A model generated the notes under the pieces. The model had not been told where the DNA came from. It saw nothing but the letters and a program-made list of their open reading frames with translations, and did not search any database. A stretch of 64,000 bases of DNA, taken from NCBI GenBank assembly GCA_937922805.1, contig CALAJV010000003.1, positions 124,001 to 188,000 of the forward strand, read 5' to 3'. Source of the DNA: an uncultured Acidimicrobiales bacterium (lineage in GTDB: Bacteria > Actinomycetota > Acidimicrobiia > Acidimicrobiales > SZUA-35). Shown piece after piece: positions 26,701 through 34,241 of the stretch. A program made the translations under genes and the position numbers. Each line of letters starts with the position of its first letter. Position 1 is the first letter of the stretch.

Positions 26701-29700
26701 AGCAGTTAGTTGAACGCCCGGTATCGGCCGGACGAACCCACGGAGCCTGTTGGGTCAGGTACGAGAGCATCTCTTCGAGTTCAACGTCGAAATATCGGTA
26801 GAAGTCGATGTATTCGACCTGGTCGAAAATCTCTGGGCTATCGAATACCGAGGTGTCAAGTAACCGGTTGGGACCGTCGTCTACACCGTGGTAGAGGCGG
26901 CGCGCTTGAAGAACCGCACGGTCTATGGCGTCGGGATCGAATCGGTCTTCGGAGAACTGCTGTGGGATTAGGCGTGTCTCGAACAATTGACCTCTAGACA
27001 ACCCGGTAACGATGAACGGAATGTTCAGTTCGGCCGCCCTCGTGGTCGCCAAGGTGTAGATGGTTTTGTAGCACCCATGACAGACATTCGAATATGTGGC
27101 TAAGGAGTCCCGAAAAATGTCATTCATCACTTCGCTGGTCGCGAACTCGTGATCGATGCCGAGGTCGGCGATCGAGCGACGAACGTTCGCCTTGGCCCCC
27201 TCAGAGATGAATCCATTGTCAAGGGTCAAGGCGTATGGCTTGAACCCTAACTCAACCAGCTGGTACAGGGCGTAGGTCGAATCTTTGCCCCCGCTAAGCA
27301 AGTGGAGACAGTCATAGTCGCCTCGAGGTTTTGCATCACCTGCCGTACCTAAAACTCGAGCTTGCAAGTCGTCGGGGTTCTTGAACCAGCTCGCCGTGAT
27401 CGGTGCCACCCGCTCGTAGTCGTAGCACGTCTGGCATACTCCAACATCATCGAACAGCACACCGGGGACATTGTCGGGCAAGCCGCAACGAACACAGTGA
27501 GCCGACGGCATAACTTGCTGCGGCGACCATAGGCGGACGGCACTGCGTTCGATAAGCGGGTGGCTATCTAACACTTCTTCTACTTCGACTGGCTCTAGTC
27601 GAATGCCGCCAACCTTGATCTGTTCATCTCGGCGCCCCATATAGACCAAGCGCTCCGGGTCCATAAGCCGCACCAAGTCACCGGACCGATAAAATCGCTG
27701 GCCGTCAAGTTCAACAAACGGTGATTCCGGCTCGCCCGGACTGGTGTCGGACCCCAGGCTGGCGCTTGGGGCATCCGGGCTAGATAAGTAGCCCGCAGTC
27801 AAGCCGCTATGGGCGATCAGGAGTTCGCCAGTCACACCAGGCGGTACTCGATGGAGATACTGATCCACCACTCGAAGGTTGACTCCGGGTGCGGGCGAGC
27901 CGATCGGTACTTCTGATTCGGTCTTGAGAAGGTCGGGTTCGGCCTGGTAGATCATGCACCCAACTACAGCTTCTGTCGGCCCATATTCGTTGAAAACGGC
28001 CATATCCGGATTTAGTTCGAGCAGTTCGCGTCCGAGTCGGGCTCCAAAGGCTTCACCACCAACGACGAGTGTTTGCAACTGGTGCCGTGGCGCCAACAGC
28101 TTGATCAAAATTTCAAGGTGGGACGGAGTAGCTTTGCACCAAGAAATTTCATCGGTGGCAGCTATCTTGGCCAGGCCTTGCGGGCCGTTCGGCTCTATGA
28201 CAACAAGGCGACCTAGGGCGAGCAAGGGAGCGAACAGAGATGTCAACGTTAGATCGAACGTCAGAGCGCTAAACAGCGGCGCCACGATCGGCTGCTTCGA
28301 GTCGAAATAGTTGTCGAGAGCGAAGTCGAGGTAACCGCTGAGTCCTTGATGGCTGATTGGCACTCCTTTCGGTTCACCGGTTGAGCCAGAGGTGAAGAGA
28401 AGGTACGCCTCTTGGTGCCCATCAACCGGCGTAGTATAAGGCTCTGGCTCGGTGTGAGTTCGGGCTTGCAGTACCGCTGCAACGGAAGACACAACGAGAT
28501 CGCATCCAGCCCGCTCGATCAGCGACTGACGCCTCACCGGAGGTTGAGACGGATCGATGGGCACAAAAGAGCCCCCGGACGCCATGGCGGCGAAAATAGC
28601 GACCACGGCCTCGATCGAACGGTCTAGTTCTATCGCGACCCGACTCCCAGGACCCACTCCTTGACTTCGCATCCACGCCGCAACGGACAAAATCCACTGC
28701 CAGAGCTCCTGACCGCTCAGGACTCGGGTGTCATCCTCAATTACGACATACGTTTTGGTTGAAATCGCTACTTCTAACCGCTCGATCACCGACAGCTGAC
28801 CCGGCTCTTGTGGCGGTCCGGTTTCCCACTTGCGCAAGATCTCAAGATCAGATGCTGAGCAAATACCAACAGAACCAACCGGAGCTTCAGGGTCGTCGAT
28901 GATGCCGTGAAGAATCGCCATGAAATGATCAGCCGCTTCGCTGGCAGATCTACCCCGTGAAGCGGCGCTGTTTACATCAAAGACAAATTCGTAACCCGAC
29001 TCTTCGGGCGAAGCTGGGTGGGCATAACTCGTCATCTGCACCCGGAGCAGGTGAGAAGCATCTATAGCTCCCGGGTGGTGCCACGTCGTTGTTACGTCGT
29101 GGCCGCAGAAACTCTGGAGCGCTGCTCTCGGGATCACGTTGACGATTGATTCGAAGTCGGCTTGGGGGCTAGTACCAGGACTAGCGTTCTGCAGGGTTTT
29201 AAGCACCGACCTGCCGACTCGTTTGTGTAGCGATCGGTAGGTATCGCCCGCTTCGATGATCACATCGACCGGAAAGACTTCCATCATCGGCCCGATAAGG
29301 GCCCGCGACGTGGGATTTTGACGGTTATGGACTGGAAGCCCAACCGATAGCCGAGCTTCGCCGCTTAGGCGGTGAAGATAGAGTGCTGTGCCGGTGACTA
29401 ACAGCACCGACCATCCAAGGTCTTCGCTTAGCGCCCGATAGTCGGTAGTTAACCGTGATTGAAAGGCCTCGAGCAGTTCACCTTCAATCGGCAAAATGGC
29501 TCGATCTGCCTCAGGAGATTGGTCTTCGACCTTCGAGTAAAGCCGACCGATTTTTGACGCCGGAGAACGATCGTTCCAGTACGCTTGCGCCCGGCCGGTC
29601 GCCCCTGGGTTCGATGCGGAATCTTGTAGTAGCGAGCGATCAAGCTCTTTGACCCATTCGTAATAAGAGGCGCCGAGCGCCGCTCCGCTAGCAACCGGCT

Positions 29701-30289
29701 GATTGGCACCGCCACGATCTTCACTGCTGTCACCGGCTACCCAGGCTCCACCAGCGGCAGCGTAGATTTCAGCAGTCCGTTCGAATACCAGTGCCGACGA
29801 AGTTGCATCGGTAATTACATGATGGAGGTTCAGATACCACGAAACGGTTCCATCTTCGTGAGCAAGAACAACGCTGTCATAGCATCTAACTGATAGGTCG
29901 AGCGGTGCCAAAGCACGACTATTAGCCCACTCCTGCGCCGAAGCTCGACGTATGTCAAGTATCTCTGTGATCTGGGGTTCCGCGTCGGTAGTGACCGTTA
30001 GGACACCACCGCTCTCAACGATCCGGGTCCGTAGCACTGCGGTTTGGCTGACTAAAGAAGAGAAAGCGTCGCCGAGCACATGAGGGTCAATTGGGCCGGA
30101 TATGAAAGAAAGCAGAGCCATGTTCTGAACCGGAGATCCTGGACTGCGCCGGTGAGATGCCAGAAGAGACCGTTGCATCGTCGATAGTTCGACGGTGCCT
30201 TTCTCGACATCGACAAATGGACCGGCACCTAAAACAACCGCAGTTTCTCCATCGGTTTCGAACTGCTTGCCTTCGTAGTTATCTGTCAC
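20714..30289 (-). CDS. Giant NRPS: C-A(PP-loop insert)-T-C-A-T-TE-X-methyltransferase
   Basis: 3191 residues, from GTG 30289 with a GGAGG site upstream. Domains by residue: C1 (30-485, HHVITDA); A1 (500-925, LFTSGSTGEPKG 631-642, NEYGPTE 767-773, A8 core 885-904). Then a PP-loop ATPase insert (about 925-1262) with zinc pairs C932/C935 and C952/C955, SGGKDS at 999 and C1070/C1073. The remainder of A1 follows to K1314 (SANGK). T1 has Ser1371 (GGDSL); C2 is 1425-1860 (HHVSGDA 1572-1578); A2 is 1875-2435 (FTSGSTGEPKG, NEYGPTE 2186-2192, K2426). T2 has Ser2514 (GGHSL). TE is 2580-2840 (AVSLGG Ser2663, Asp2690, His2819). An unrecognised region (2870-3005) precedes a class I SAM methyltransferase (3030-3185, DIGCGDG 3064-3070). 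The A1 pocket reads like an Asn code (DLTKVGEVGK); A2 reads DSVLIAEVWK, which I cannot assign. The reading frame is continuous. It should build a short peptide on carrier proteins and release it by TE. Confidence 0.95.
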   Translation of the reverse strand: MTDNYEGKQFETDGETAVVLGAGPFVDVEKGTVELSTMQRSLLASHRRSPGSPVQNMALLSFISGPIDPHVLGDAFSSLVSQTAVLRTRIVESGGVLTVTTDAEPQITEILDIRRASAQEWANSRALAPLDLSVRCYDSVVLAHEDGTVSWYLNLHHVITDATSSALVFERTAEIYAAAGGAWVAGDSSEDRGGANQPVASGAALGASYYEWVKELDRSLLQDSASNPGATGRAQAYWNDRSPASKIGRLYSKVEDQSPEADRAILPIEGELLEAFQSRLTTDYRALSEDLGWSVLLVTGTALYLHRLSGEARLSVGLPVHNRQNPTSRALIGPMMEVFPVDVIIEAGDTYRSLHKRVGRSVLKTLQNASPGTSPQADFESIVNVIPRAALQSFCGHDVTTTWHHPGAIDASHLLRVQMTSYAHPASPEESGYEFVFDVNSAASRGRSASEAADHFMAILHGIIDDPEAPVGSVGICSASDLEILRKWETGPPQEPGQLSVIERLEVAISTKTYVVIEDDTRVLSGQELWQWILSVAAWMRSQGVGPGSRVAIELDRSIEAVVAIFAAMASGGSFVPIDPSQPPVRRQSLIERAGCDLVVSSVAAVLQARTHTEPEPYTTPVDGHQEAYLLFTSGSTGEPKGVPISHQGLSGYLDFALDNYFDSKQPIVAPLFSALTFDLTLTSLFAPLLALGRLVVIEPNGPQGLAKIAATDEISWCKATPSHLEILIKLLAPRHQLQTLVVGGEAFGARLGRELLELNPDMAVFNEYGPTEAVVGCMIYQAEPDLLKTESEVPIGSPAPGVNLRVVDQYLHRVPPGVTGELLIAHSGLTAGYLSSPDAPSASLGSDTSPGEPESPFVELDGQRFYRSGDLVRLMDPERLVYMGRRDEQIKVGGIRLEPVEVEEVLDSHPLIERSAVRLWSPQQVMPSAHCVRCGLPDNVPGVLFDDVGVCQTCYDYERVAPITASWFKNPDDLQARVLGTAGDAKPRGDYDCLHLLSGGKDSTYALYQLVELGFKPYALTLDNGFISEGAKANVRRSIADLGIDHEFATSEVMNDIFRDSLATYSNVCHGCYKTIYTLATTRAAELNIPFIVTGLSRGQLFETRLIPQQFSEDRFDPDAIDRAVLQARRLYHGVDDGPNRLLDTSVFDSPEIFDQVEYIDFYRYFDVELEEMLSYLTQQAPWVRPADTGRSTNCLINAAGIHTHLLEQGYHNYAVPYAWDVRLGHKTRAEAIDELDDRDELEGILSMLDEVGYKPNPASVLTGYYQPANDVESGDELSPASLRSYLAAVLPAHAIPSAFVEVEKLPLSANGKLETSALPAPDRVHRSSSALHVDPVTSNQAVVIEVWEKILRIEPISIDDDFFALGGDSLAALEMIVAVSDKLNRNLSEELAFVHTTPRHLADAIAISEDAIVEPAVNLDPADFERTPGTVPRLASNEKAILFDQARRRDAVMYNSCRVFFVDGLADSARLVSAMERVFESHETLRWNYGLHRVDLKHNAHTVTDVTQSADEPVTVTRAAFDQMADEFCREPFDLERGPLVRALVAAIEPSTDTGVSVGQPTTAVAIAFHHVSGDADSFEIIWSQINDYYCTGQLRAQGATYDGLSAWQDSSLTESDATYWLEQGRGRGEAAKLATFGQSPSAEAEPGFATRRLSVTPQELEAVEARSSFSLSLTAVVAALRPFCDGDEIELGVITSTRNHHLADDVVGYFLNTLPIRLSCDLGRTLSELSDMASAAIGGALAHRTYPLAKIIADRRDEVASDSDYDGPTLPPSVLVTFEGLSSVTLEGAGVEPDVLWNADPVSDVTFFVGVRDNDIDLSIEYASGVLTPALADDLLGAVDRALTQVVEDPTALVGSLAESGSISVLDGPNLHDQTLVADRIRRWMNERPDELAVVCGEDSLTWTELDHKTKLVADQVRERGVEPGHRVVVCLPRSVELVVAILAIQRAGASYVPIDVSYPSARIELLVEQSGASVGIVGTGFEAIVDTAITVDEIIADNAGPSDTIDDWILSQGTEAYVIFTSGSTGEPKGVAVNHGQLAASTNARFQFYRDGAALVSASKAPDKNGPPLSERLVDRFLMVSSPAFDSSIVGLFWTLADGGTIHLPTEKQTHDIDALIDLLVGSGVSHTLMVPTLYQAILTRRNATKSEAANWPSQIIVAGEPCPPTLVELHAESVQNSRLTNEYGPTESTVWSNAHHCRPGSPVPIGPPIPGAWVAVVAPNGVPTPTGVIGELVVGGAGVTGGYINQAEETASRFAEHGTRGPFFRTGDAAVIADETVFFLGRTDNQMSVNGVRIEPEEIEQVLSQVSGVSAAVVVAADSRPVATLLAELPAEVVRDAMAAAATKADPTSGLEVELRRAAQDGQVSSGRNENIRLVAHCESVESADFDVARLREATAESLPPLVRPTVFVQHERLPRTPNGKIDRQAAQLLAVPDLSTPASLAEAQQNNLSEQQSDPAIPGASEHLHDERTQDEPTSQVTVDQITQLFRTSLRNPNIDANDSFFEFGGHSLLAMELLFELEELHGARIGAGVLYESPTPNQLATALQSTGRPAPAPVETVGGPSADRSSPGRQRTFLVPIQPNGSKPPIFGVHVLGVDSVFFRPLAECLGDDQPVYGLGQPTTRLDTSVPTAVATIAEAYADEIDEIAPTGPVSLAAVSLGGVVAYELAQQLLRRGRQIGILALFDGVGPNMEDQPKALSERVAFHLDRIRTDRVAYVRRRVDRRMVVWQRESEKAKLAVRQRLNLPVDHLLEIRQFIESNIEAQENYDFEPFSGRMVNFKASEDPLFDHHMEIKMGWHGLVTGSFDLIDVPGGHISMLADPFVETLATRLAVAHEEGSALARLEAEQGVDRETAKRQLIADLGQLKVQRAVARLEQRSDLSVEAELLVARVGTICETISDAVETAGGQAVSALRQAGLEADLSPIPRRLQLNWVTVVISGIAIDDDPEVATKAMAKLGYQPQVAAGADPSKTDFVRSDDSTTRITLQWDQQNSNKSGPSAMIKGRVRSVRQSAQKIPVDRLRASREKPADLGIFLGTPVSMIEPLLRFAGAKSGELIADIGCGDGRVLIEAAGRFGCRGLGVEQNERLVAEARSNVAAAGFADQIEIVHGDASVMSFMGVDIAFAFLPPDVTAKLLIPTLEQLSTSSRFITHEQLSIAWPKDPDRTDLVLTDDSMTVASLWNGTAH

Positions 30290-30428
30290 CTAGTTCCCTC
30301 CGCTTACCACAGGTGAACCTGACTTCGCTTTCGTCTCGCATTACTGACCGCCATTGCAACTTTTTCGACCTCACTAAGCCAGCAGCGGCCCAGCCAAATG
30401 GGCCGAAGTATCTTGAAACGTCAAAGTG

Positions 30429-30442
30429 ACTCTAAGTAGAGT
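30429..30442. promoter_or_regulatory. Perfect palindrome ACTCTA-AG-TAGAGT
   Basis: Six-base arms with a 2-nt spacer lie 140 bp upstream of the NRPS start and 214 bp upstream of the HupE-like start. The size and symmetry fit a dimeric repressor or activator site. No regulator gene is adjacent. Confidence 0.4.
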
Positions 30443-30482
30443 ATCGGCCAACCTTGTGGTGCTCTTACGCTAACTACGAACA

Positions 30483-30500
30483 CATCTATATAAATGGATG
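30483..30500. promoter_or_regulatory. Imperfect AT-rich palindrome
   Basis: CATCTATATAAATGGATG matches its own reverse complement at 14 of 18 positions. The AT-rich core could be a -10 element or an operator in the divergent promoter region. Confidence 0.3.
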
Positions 30501-30655
30501 CGTTTGACCGATAAGAAGTACGCGTAGTCGCATCATCGCAACAAGTTTCGGCCTCGGCGCCATGAAGTAGAGAGCAAATTGCATCCACCGGCTCATCCGA
30601 GGCGAAAGATATGGGGATGCGCTATATTACCCGAGTGCCTTGGCGAGGGAGGGCT

Positions 30656-32068
30656 ATGACTTTTCAACACGGACAGACAAATCGCGAAGCTGGAGGGACC
30701 CCAGCTTCCTCATCTACCAAACGGGGGAAGAGACTCTGTTTCGCCCTTCTTTTGGTGACCATTTTGAGTTTGGTCTCATCATCAGTTGCGTCGGCCCATA
30801 CCGGCGATCAAACCTATCTATACCTCGATGTCACCGAGACCGCAATCGGAGGCCGGATCGAGCTTCCGATAAGCGACATCGAAGCCATTTTCGACTTCAC
30901 TATCGACGGCACCATCGACGAGCGGAATGCTACGTTGGAGGACAACCAAGACGATCTGCGCAGCTACGTCGCCGACCATGTTGATCTCGGGCAAGCGGGC
31001 GAATCGTGGCCAGTCACGTACGGCCAGCCAGTGATGTTCGAATCCGATGAAGAGGAAATCAGCGTCGACTACGTCGTCGTACCGTTCACGGTTGACATCG
31101 GCAACGCTGCCATCGATCGAGAGCTGGACGTCTCCCTCGATCCGTTCTTTGATGAAATCGACGACAGCAGCGCGCTGCTACTAATCGCCAACGACTGGAA
31201 AGCTGGAGTCATCGACAACGGCGATGTTGGGCTATCGGTTTTCGAAGCAGGCTCTCGAACTCAGACGATAAAGCTGGATGAGGCAAGCACCACGAAGAAC
31301 CTGTTCTCAAGCATGAAGCTCGGCGTGAAACACATCCAGACTGGGCCTGACCATATTCTGTTTGTGCTAGTCCTGTTGCTTCCGTCGGTACTCGTGTTCC
31401 GCAGAACGTGGCTGCCAGCTGATGGATTCATGTCAGCGCTTTGGCGGGTACTAAAGATCGTGACGATGTTCACCATCGCCCACTCGATTACCTTTACCTT
31501 GGCTGGCATTGAGCTGTTACCGCTCCCCTCGCCTCGAGTTGTCGAATCAATTATCGCAGTTTCAATCGCCGCTGCGGCGTTGCACAACATCCGACCTATC
31601 GCTCCTAACAAAGAGTGGTTGATCTCGTTCGCCTTCGGATTGTTCCATGGAATGGGTTTCGCTTCGCTCGTTGATGGATTGCAAGTCGGGCGATCCACTC
31701 AGCTCGTTTCTCTACTCGGTCGCAACATCGGCATCGAACTAGGTCAGGCCTTTGTTGTCCTCGTTCTGTTCCCCGGCTTATTCATGCTCCGACGAACCCG
31801 CTTCTACCGACCATTCTTTATTGTCGTGTCAATCATCATGATCGCCATCAGCTTGGCTTGGATGGTTGAACGCCTGTTTGAGGTCAGCCTGGGTGTCGAC
31901 ACGATTGTCGACCCCGTCTTCAACTGGCCTTGGATCTTAGCCTATGTTGCAGTGTTCACCGCACTAGCTGGAGCCGTCTACCTCACCGAAAACAGCAAGG
32001 GGAAACTGTTACCAGTAGCTGGAGACGCCGACGACGCAGAAAATCCACGAGTTGAGAGCATGGCATGA
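30656..32068 (+). CDS. HupE/UreJ-like membrane protein with signal peptide
   Basis: 470 residues from ATG 30656 (GAGG 30645-30648, 7-nt spacing); an upstream in-frame ATG at 30611 lacks such a site. A signal peptide (about residues 27-47, CFALLLVTILSLVSSSVASA) precedes an acidic extracytoplasmic domain to about residue 215. Six or seven membrane helices follow, beginning with the hallmark HIQTGPDHILFVLVLLLP and including AHSITFTLAG and FAFGLFHGMGFASLV. His-rich helices of this kind characterise HupE/UreJ proteins, some of which move nickel or cobalt. The long soluble domain is that of the larger HupE_UreJ_2 type. The stop overlaps the ACP start (ATGA), so the two are translationally coupled. 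Why a metal-transport-like protein is coupled to an ACP is unclear. Confidence 0.82.
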   Translation: MTFQHGQTNREAGGTPASSSTKRGKRLCFALLLVTILSLVSSSVASAHTGDQTYLYLDVTETAIGGRIELPISDIEAIFDFTIDGTIDERNATLEDNQDDLRSYVADHVDLGQAGESWPVTYGQPVMFESDEEEISVDYVVVPFTVDIGNAAIDRELDVSLDPFFDEIDDSSALLLIANDWKAGVIDNGDVGLSVFEAGSRTQTIKLDEASTTKNLFSSMKLGVKHIQTGPDHILFVLVLLLPSVLVFRRTWLPADGFMSALWRVLKIVTMFTIAHSITFTLAGIELLPLPSPRVVESIIAVSIAAAALHNIRPIAPNKEWLISFAFGLFHGMGFASLVDGLQVGRSTQLVSLLGRNIGIELGQAFVVLVLFPGLFMLRRTRFYRPFFIVVSIIMIAISLAWMVERLFEVSLGVDTIVDPVFNWPWILAYVAVFTALAGAVYLTENSKGKLLPVAGDADDAENPRVESMA

Positions 32069-32346
32069 GCGAGAATAGCGCAGCCCCGACAGCAGAATCC
32101 ATTACCACCGACCTCTTGAAATTCATCAATGCTGAAGTTTCAGTAAGTCCGGAAGAAGTAGTGGCCGACTCTGACCTTCTGCTGTCGGGGGCTGTCGACT
32201 CGCTTGGCGTAGTTCGTATTACCCAGTGGATGGAAGACGAACTTGGCCTTGAAATTGATCCGACTGAGGTGACGTTGGAGAACTTTCAAACCGTCCAACG
32301 CATGGCTGCTTTCTGCCAGCGATCAGGGGCGGCGGCCAAGACCTGA
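32065..32346 (+). CDS. Free acyl/peptidyl carrier protein
   Basis: 93 residues; ATG 32065 overlaps the HupE-like stop by 4 bp. The carrier motif is LLLSGAVDSLGVVRI, with the phosphopantetheine Ser at S46, in the DSL form usual for stand-alone ACP/PCP proteins. Helix II (RITQWMEDELGLEI) and the V-T-x-E-N-F-x-T-V segment complete the fold. A stand-alone adenylation gene lies convergent 30 bp away, and an acyl-CoA-dehydrogenase-like gene lies beyond it. Together they suggest that this protein carries an aminoacyl group during oxidation. It could also serve the NRPS C1 domain as donor. Confidence 0.9.
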   Translation: MSENSAAPTAESITTDLLKFINAEVSVSPEEVVADSDLLLSGAVDSLGVVRITQWMEDELGLEIDPTEVTLENFQTVQRMAAFCQRSGAAAKT

Positions 32347-32347
32347 T

Positions 32348-32388
32348 CTTTAAGACTGGGCTGTTCAGCTACAGGCTTAGTCGTTAAG
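32348..32388. terminator. Bidirectional hairpin between convergent ACP and A-domain genes
   Basis: GACTGGGCTG (32354-32363) pairs with CAGGCTTAGTC (32372-32382), with two G-U pairs and one bulge. An outer CTT-TAA/TTAAG pairing extends it. The stop codon of the adenylation gene (32377-32379) lies inside the hairpin. Confidence 0.55.
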
Positions 32389-33957
32389 AGCAATCTCGGC
32401 TCGGACCGTGCGGCGATCGATTTTGCCGCTCGGGGTCAACGGAAACTCTTCGATTGCCACGAACTCAGATGGAATGGCGTAAGGGGGCAGAGCCTCGGCT
32501 AGCTTCTTTCGCCATGCCTGCACCGGCGCCGCACTTTCTTGGCCGGCCAGGTAGTGAGCGATGAGTTCCGCGTTTCCATTGGCATCAGTTCTGATTCCGA
32601 CCACAGCGTTCTCAACTCCGTCCAGATTCCCGACCGCGGCTTCAACCCCTTCCAGTTCCACCCGGTTGCCCCTTACCTTTACTTGGTGGTCCCGGCGACC
32701 GAGGAATCGGAACAGGCCATCTTCATCTTGTTCAACCAGGTCGCCGGTTCGATGCCACCGTTTGAAACTTCCGTCTGGTTCTCGTCGGTCAATGAAGGCC
32801 GTTGCCGTCAGCTCCGGTTGCCGCCAATAACCAGCGGCCATGGTTGGCGCACTAACCAGGAGCTCTCCTTGTTGACCCGGGTTGATGGAATTGAGGTCTT
32901 CGTCGACCAGTAAGAGTTCGGCCCCTGCGCTCGGATACCCGATAGGAACCGGCCTACCATCAGTTGGCGGATCATCGAAATGGTAGAACGTACATTGATT
33001 CACTTCGGCGGGGCCGTAGACGTTGCTGAAGCGGGCGTTGGGGAACAAGGCCATGAACCGGGCCAAAGCTTCGGGGGCAAAGACTTCGCCGGCCGGGTTC
33101 ACCCAGCGGACTGATGAGAGATCGTGATCGGCTAGCGCCCCTCTTGTAACCATCTGTTGCAGTAAAGAGGGCACGGTGTACCAGGTCGTGCATTGCTGCT
33201 CCGCCAGATACGCACTCAAGCTGGCTGGAAATCGCAGAAGCGGCTCAGACAACAGCACAACTGAGCTACCCGCTTTGATCCCAGCTAAAACTTCGAAGGT
33301 CGACATGTCGAAATGCAGCGGCGAGAAGTTGGCCATACGATCGTTGGACGAAAGCTGGTACAGAGAAGCGGCCATTTCGGCGTAGGCGAACCCGCTCCCA
33401 TGGGTGTGGGTGATTCCTTTTGGAGTGCCGGTAGAGCCGGAGGTGTACATGATGTATGCGGTGTCGTCTGGCGCTACCGACGCCGGAGCCGACGGTTCGA
33501 GACTCGATACTTCTTCCCAACTCATTGACCGGGCAAATCCGAGCTCATTCTTTTCGTGGTCGAGACCGACAACGGCTTTGATTTTGTGCAGCGCCTGAAG
33601 GCGACGCAACCCTTCGCGGCGCAGCGCATGGGAGACAATGACCTCAATCCCACAGTTGTCTACGATGGTGGCGACTAACTCGGCTGACGCCATCGGATCG
33701 ATCGGAACGTAGACCGCCCCTGCCCGCAATATGCCGTGGACGGCAACGAGCGAGTCGAGCGATTTGTGAACGTAAATTCCTACCCGGTCACCCCGACGCA
33801 CTCCCGACTGGGTCAGAGCCGACGCCAGGCATCCGACTCTGTCCTCTAGAGCCGCCCAGGTCAGGTGTTGGTCGTCACAAATGGCTGCCACCGCTGCCGG
33901 GTGGCGGTGAGCCGCATCGGCCACTAGCCCGGTCAGGACATTTTCAAACGAAGCCAC
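32377..33957 (-). CDS. Stand-alone amino-acid adenylation enzyme
   Basis: 526 residues from GTG 33957. All adenylation cores are present: YIMYTSGSTGTPKG (168-181), HFDMSTFE (215-222), NVYGPAEVNQ (312-321), HRTGDLVEQ, GRRDHQVKVRGNRVE and the catalytic Lys in LTPSGKIDRR near the C-terminus. There are no C or T domains. The ten pocket residues read by alignment to GrsA are about DMFYNAVQCK. They share D, Y, A, C and K with the proline code of pyrrole-forming enzymes (DLLYLALVCK) but are not a clear match. It probably activates an amino acid and loads it on the neighbouring free carrier protein. Confidence 0.9.
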   Translation of the reverse strand: MASFENVLTGLVADAAHRHPAAVAAICDDQHLTWAALEDRVGCLASALTQSGVRRGDRVGIYVHKSLDSLVAVHGILRAGAVYVPIDPMASAELVATIVDNCGIEVIVSHALRREGLRRLQALHKIKAVVGLDHEKNELGFARSMSWEEVSSLEPSAPASVAPDDTAYIMYTSGSTGTPKGITHTHGSGFAYAEMAASLYQLSSNDRMANFSPLHFDMSTFEVLAGIKAGSSVVLLSEPLLRFPASLSAYLAEQQCTTWYTVPSLLQQMVTRGALADHDLSSVRWVNPAGEVFAPEALARFMALFPNARFSNVYGPAEVNQCTFYHFDDPPTDGRPVPIGYPSAGAELLLVDEDLNSINPGQQGELLVSAPTMAAGYWRQPELTATAFIDRREPDGSFKRWHRTGDLVEQDEDGLFRFLGRRDHQVKVRGNRVELEGVEAAVGNLDGVENAVVGIRTDANGNAELIAHYLAGQESAAPVQAWRKKLAEALPPYAIPSEFVAIEEFPLTPSGKIDRRTVRAEIALND

Positions 33958-34241
33958 AACCGAAATCTAGCTCTTCTAGCTTGTTTCCCACCACACTCGA
34001 TCCGTAACTTGTGGATCCACGACCAACGCATTTCCGACGGAAGCCTACATTGCAGTTATCTAATTGTTGTTATACCTACGTCGCATCTGCCGACTCGCAT
34101 CTGATAGCAAGTCTGTAGCGAAGTATTGAGGGCGACGGTGAAAAAGTTTCGGTATAGGCATTCGATGTAAGTATTCGTGGGCGGTCGAGCTGGTCTATCC
34201 AGTTGAAGTAGATCGCTAGACCAAGATGAAGCGGGGATCCA
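33958..34241. promoter_or_regulatory. Divergent promoter region, 284 bp
   Basis: This lies between the stand-alone adenylation gene (minus) and the flavoenzyme gene (plus). GGTCTA (34192-34197) and TAGACC (34217-34222) form a spaced inverted repeat just before the flavoenzyme start. Otherwise I see nothing specific. Confidence 0.35.

Larger units (their letters stand above)
30290..30655. promoter_or_regulatory. Divergent promoter region of the NRPS locus, 366 bp
   Basis: This lies between the NRPS start (minus) and the HupE-like start (plus). It holds a ribosome site for the NRPS (GGAGG on the minus strand near 30296-30300), an AT-rich stretch at 30485-30495 that could be a -10 region, and the two palindromes listed separately. 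No small gene was found. Confidence 0.55.

Noticed and set aside
26510..27532. Separate N-acetyl sugar amidotransferase gene
   Set aside because: The frame is continuous with adenylation sequence on both sides (A8 core before, A9-A10 and SANGK after), so it is an inserted domain.
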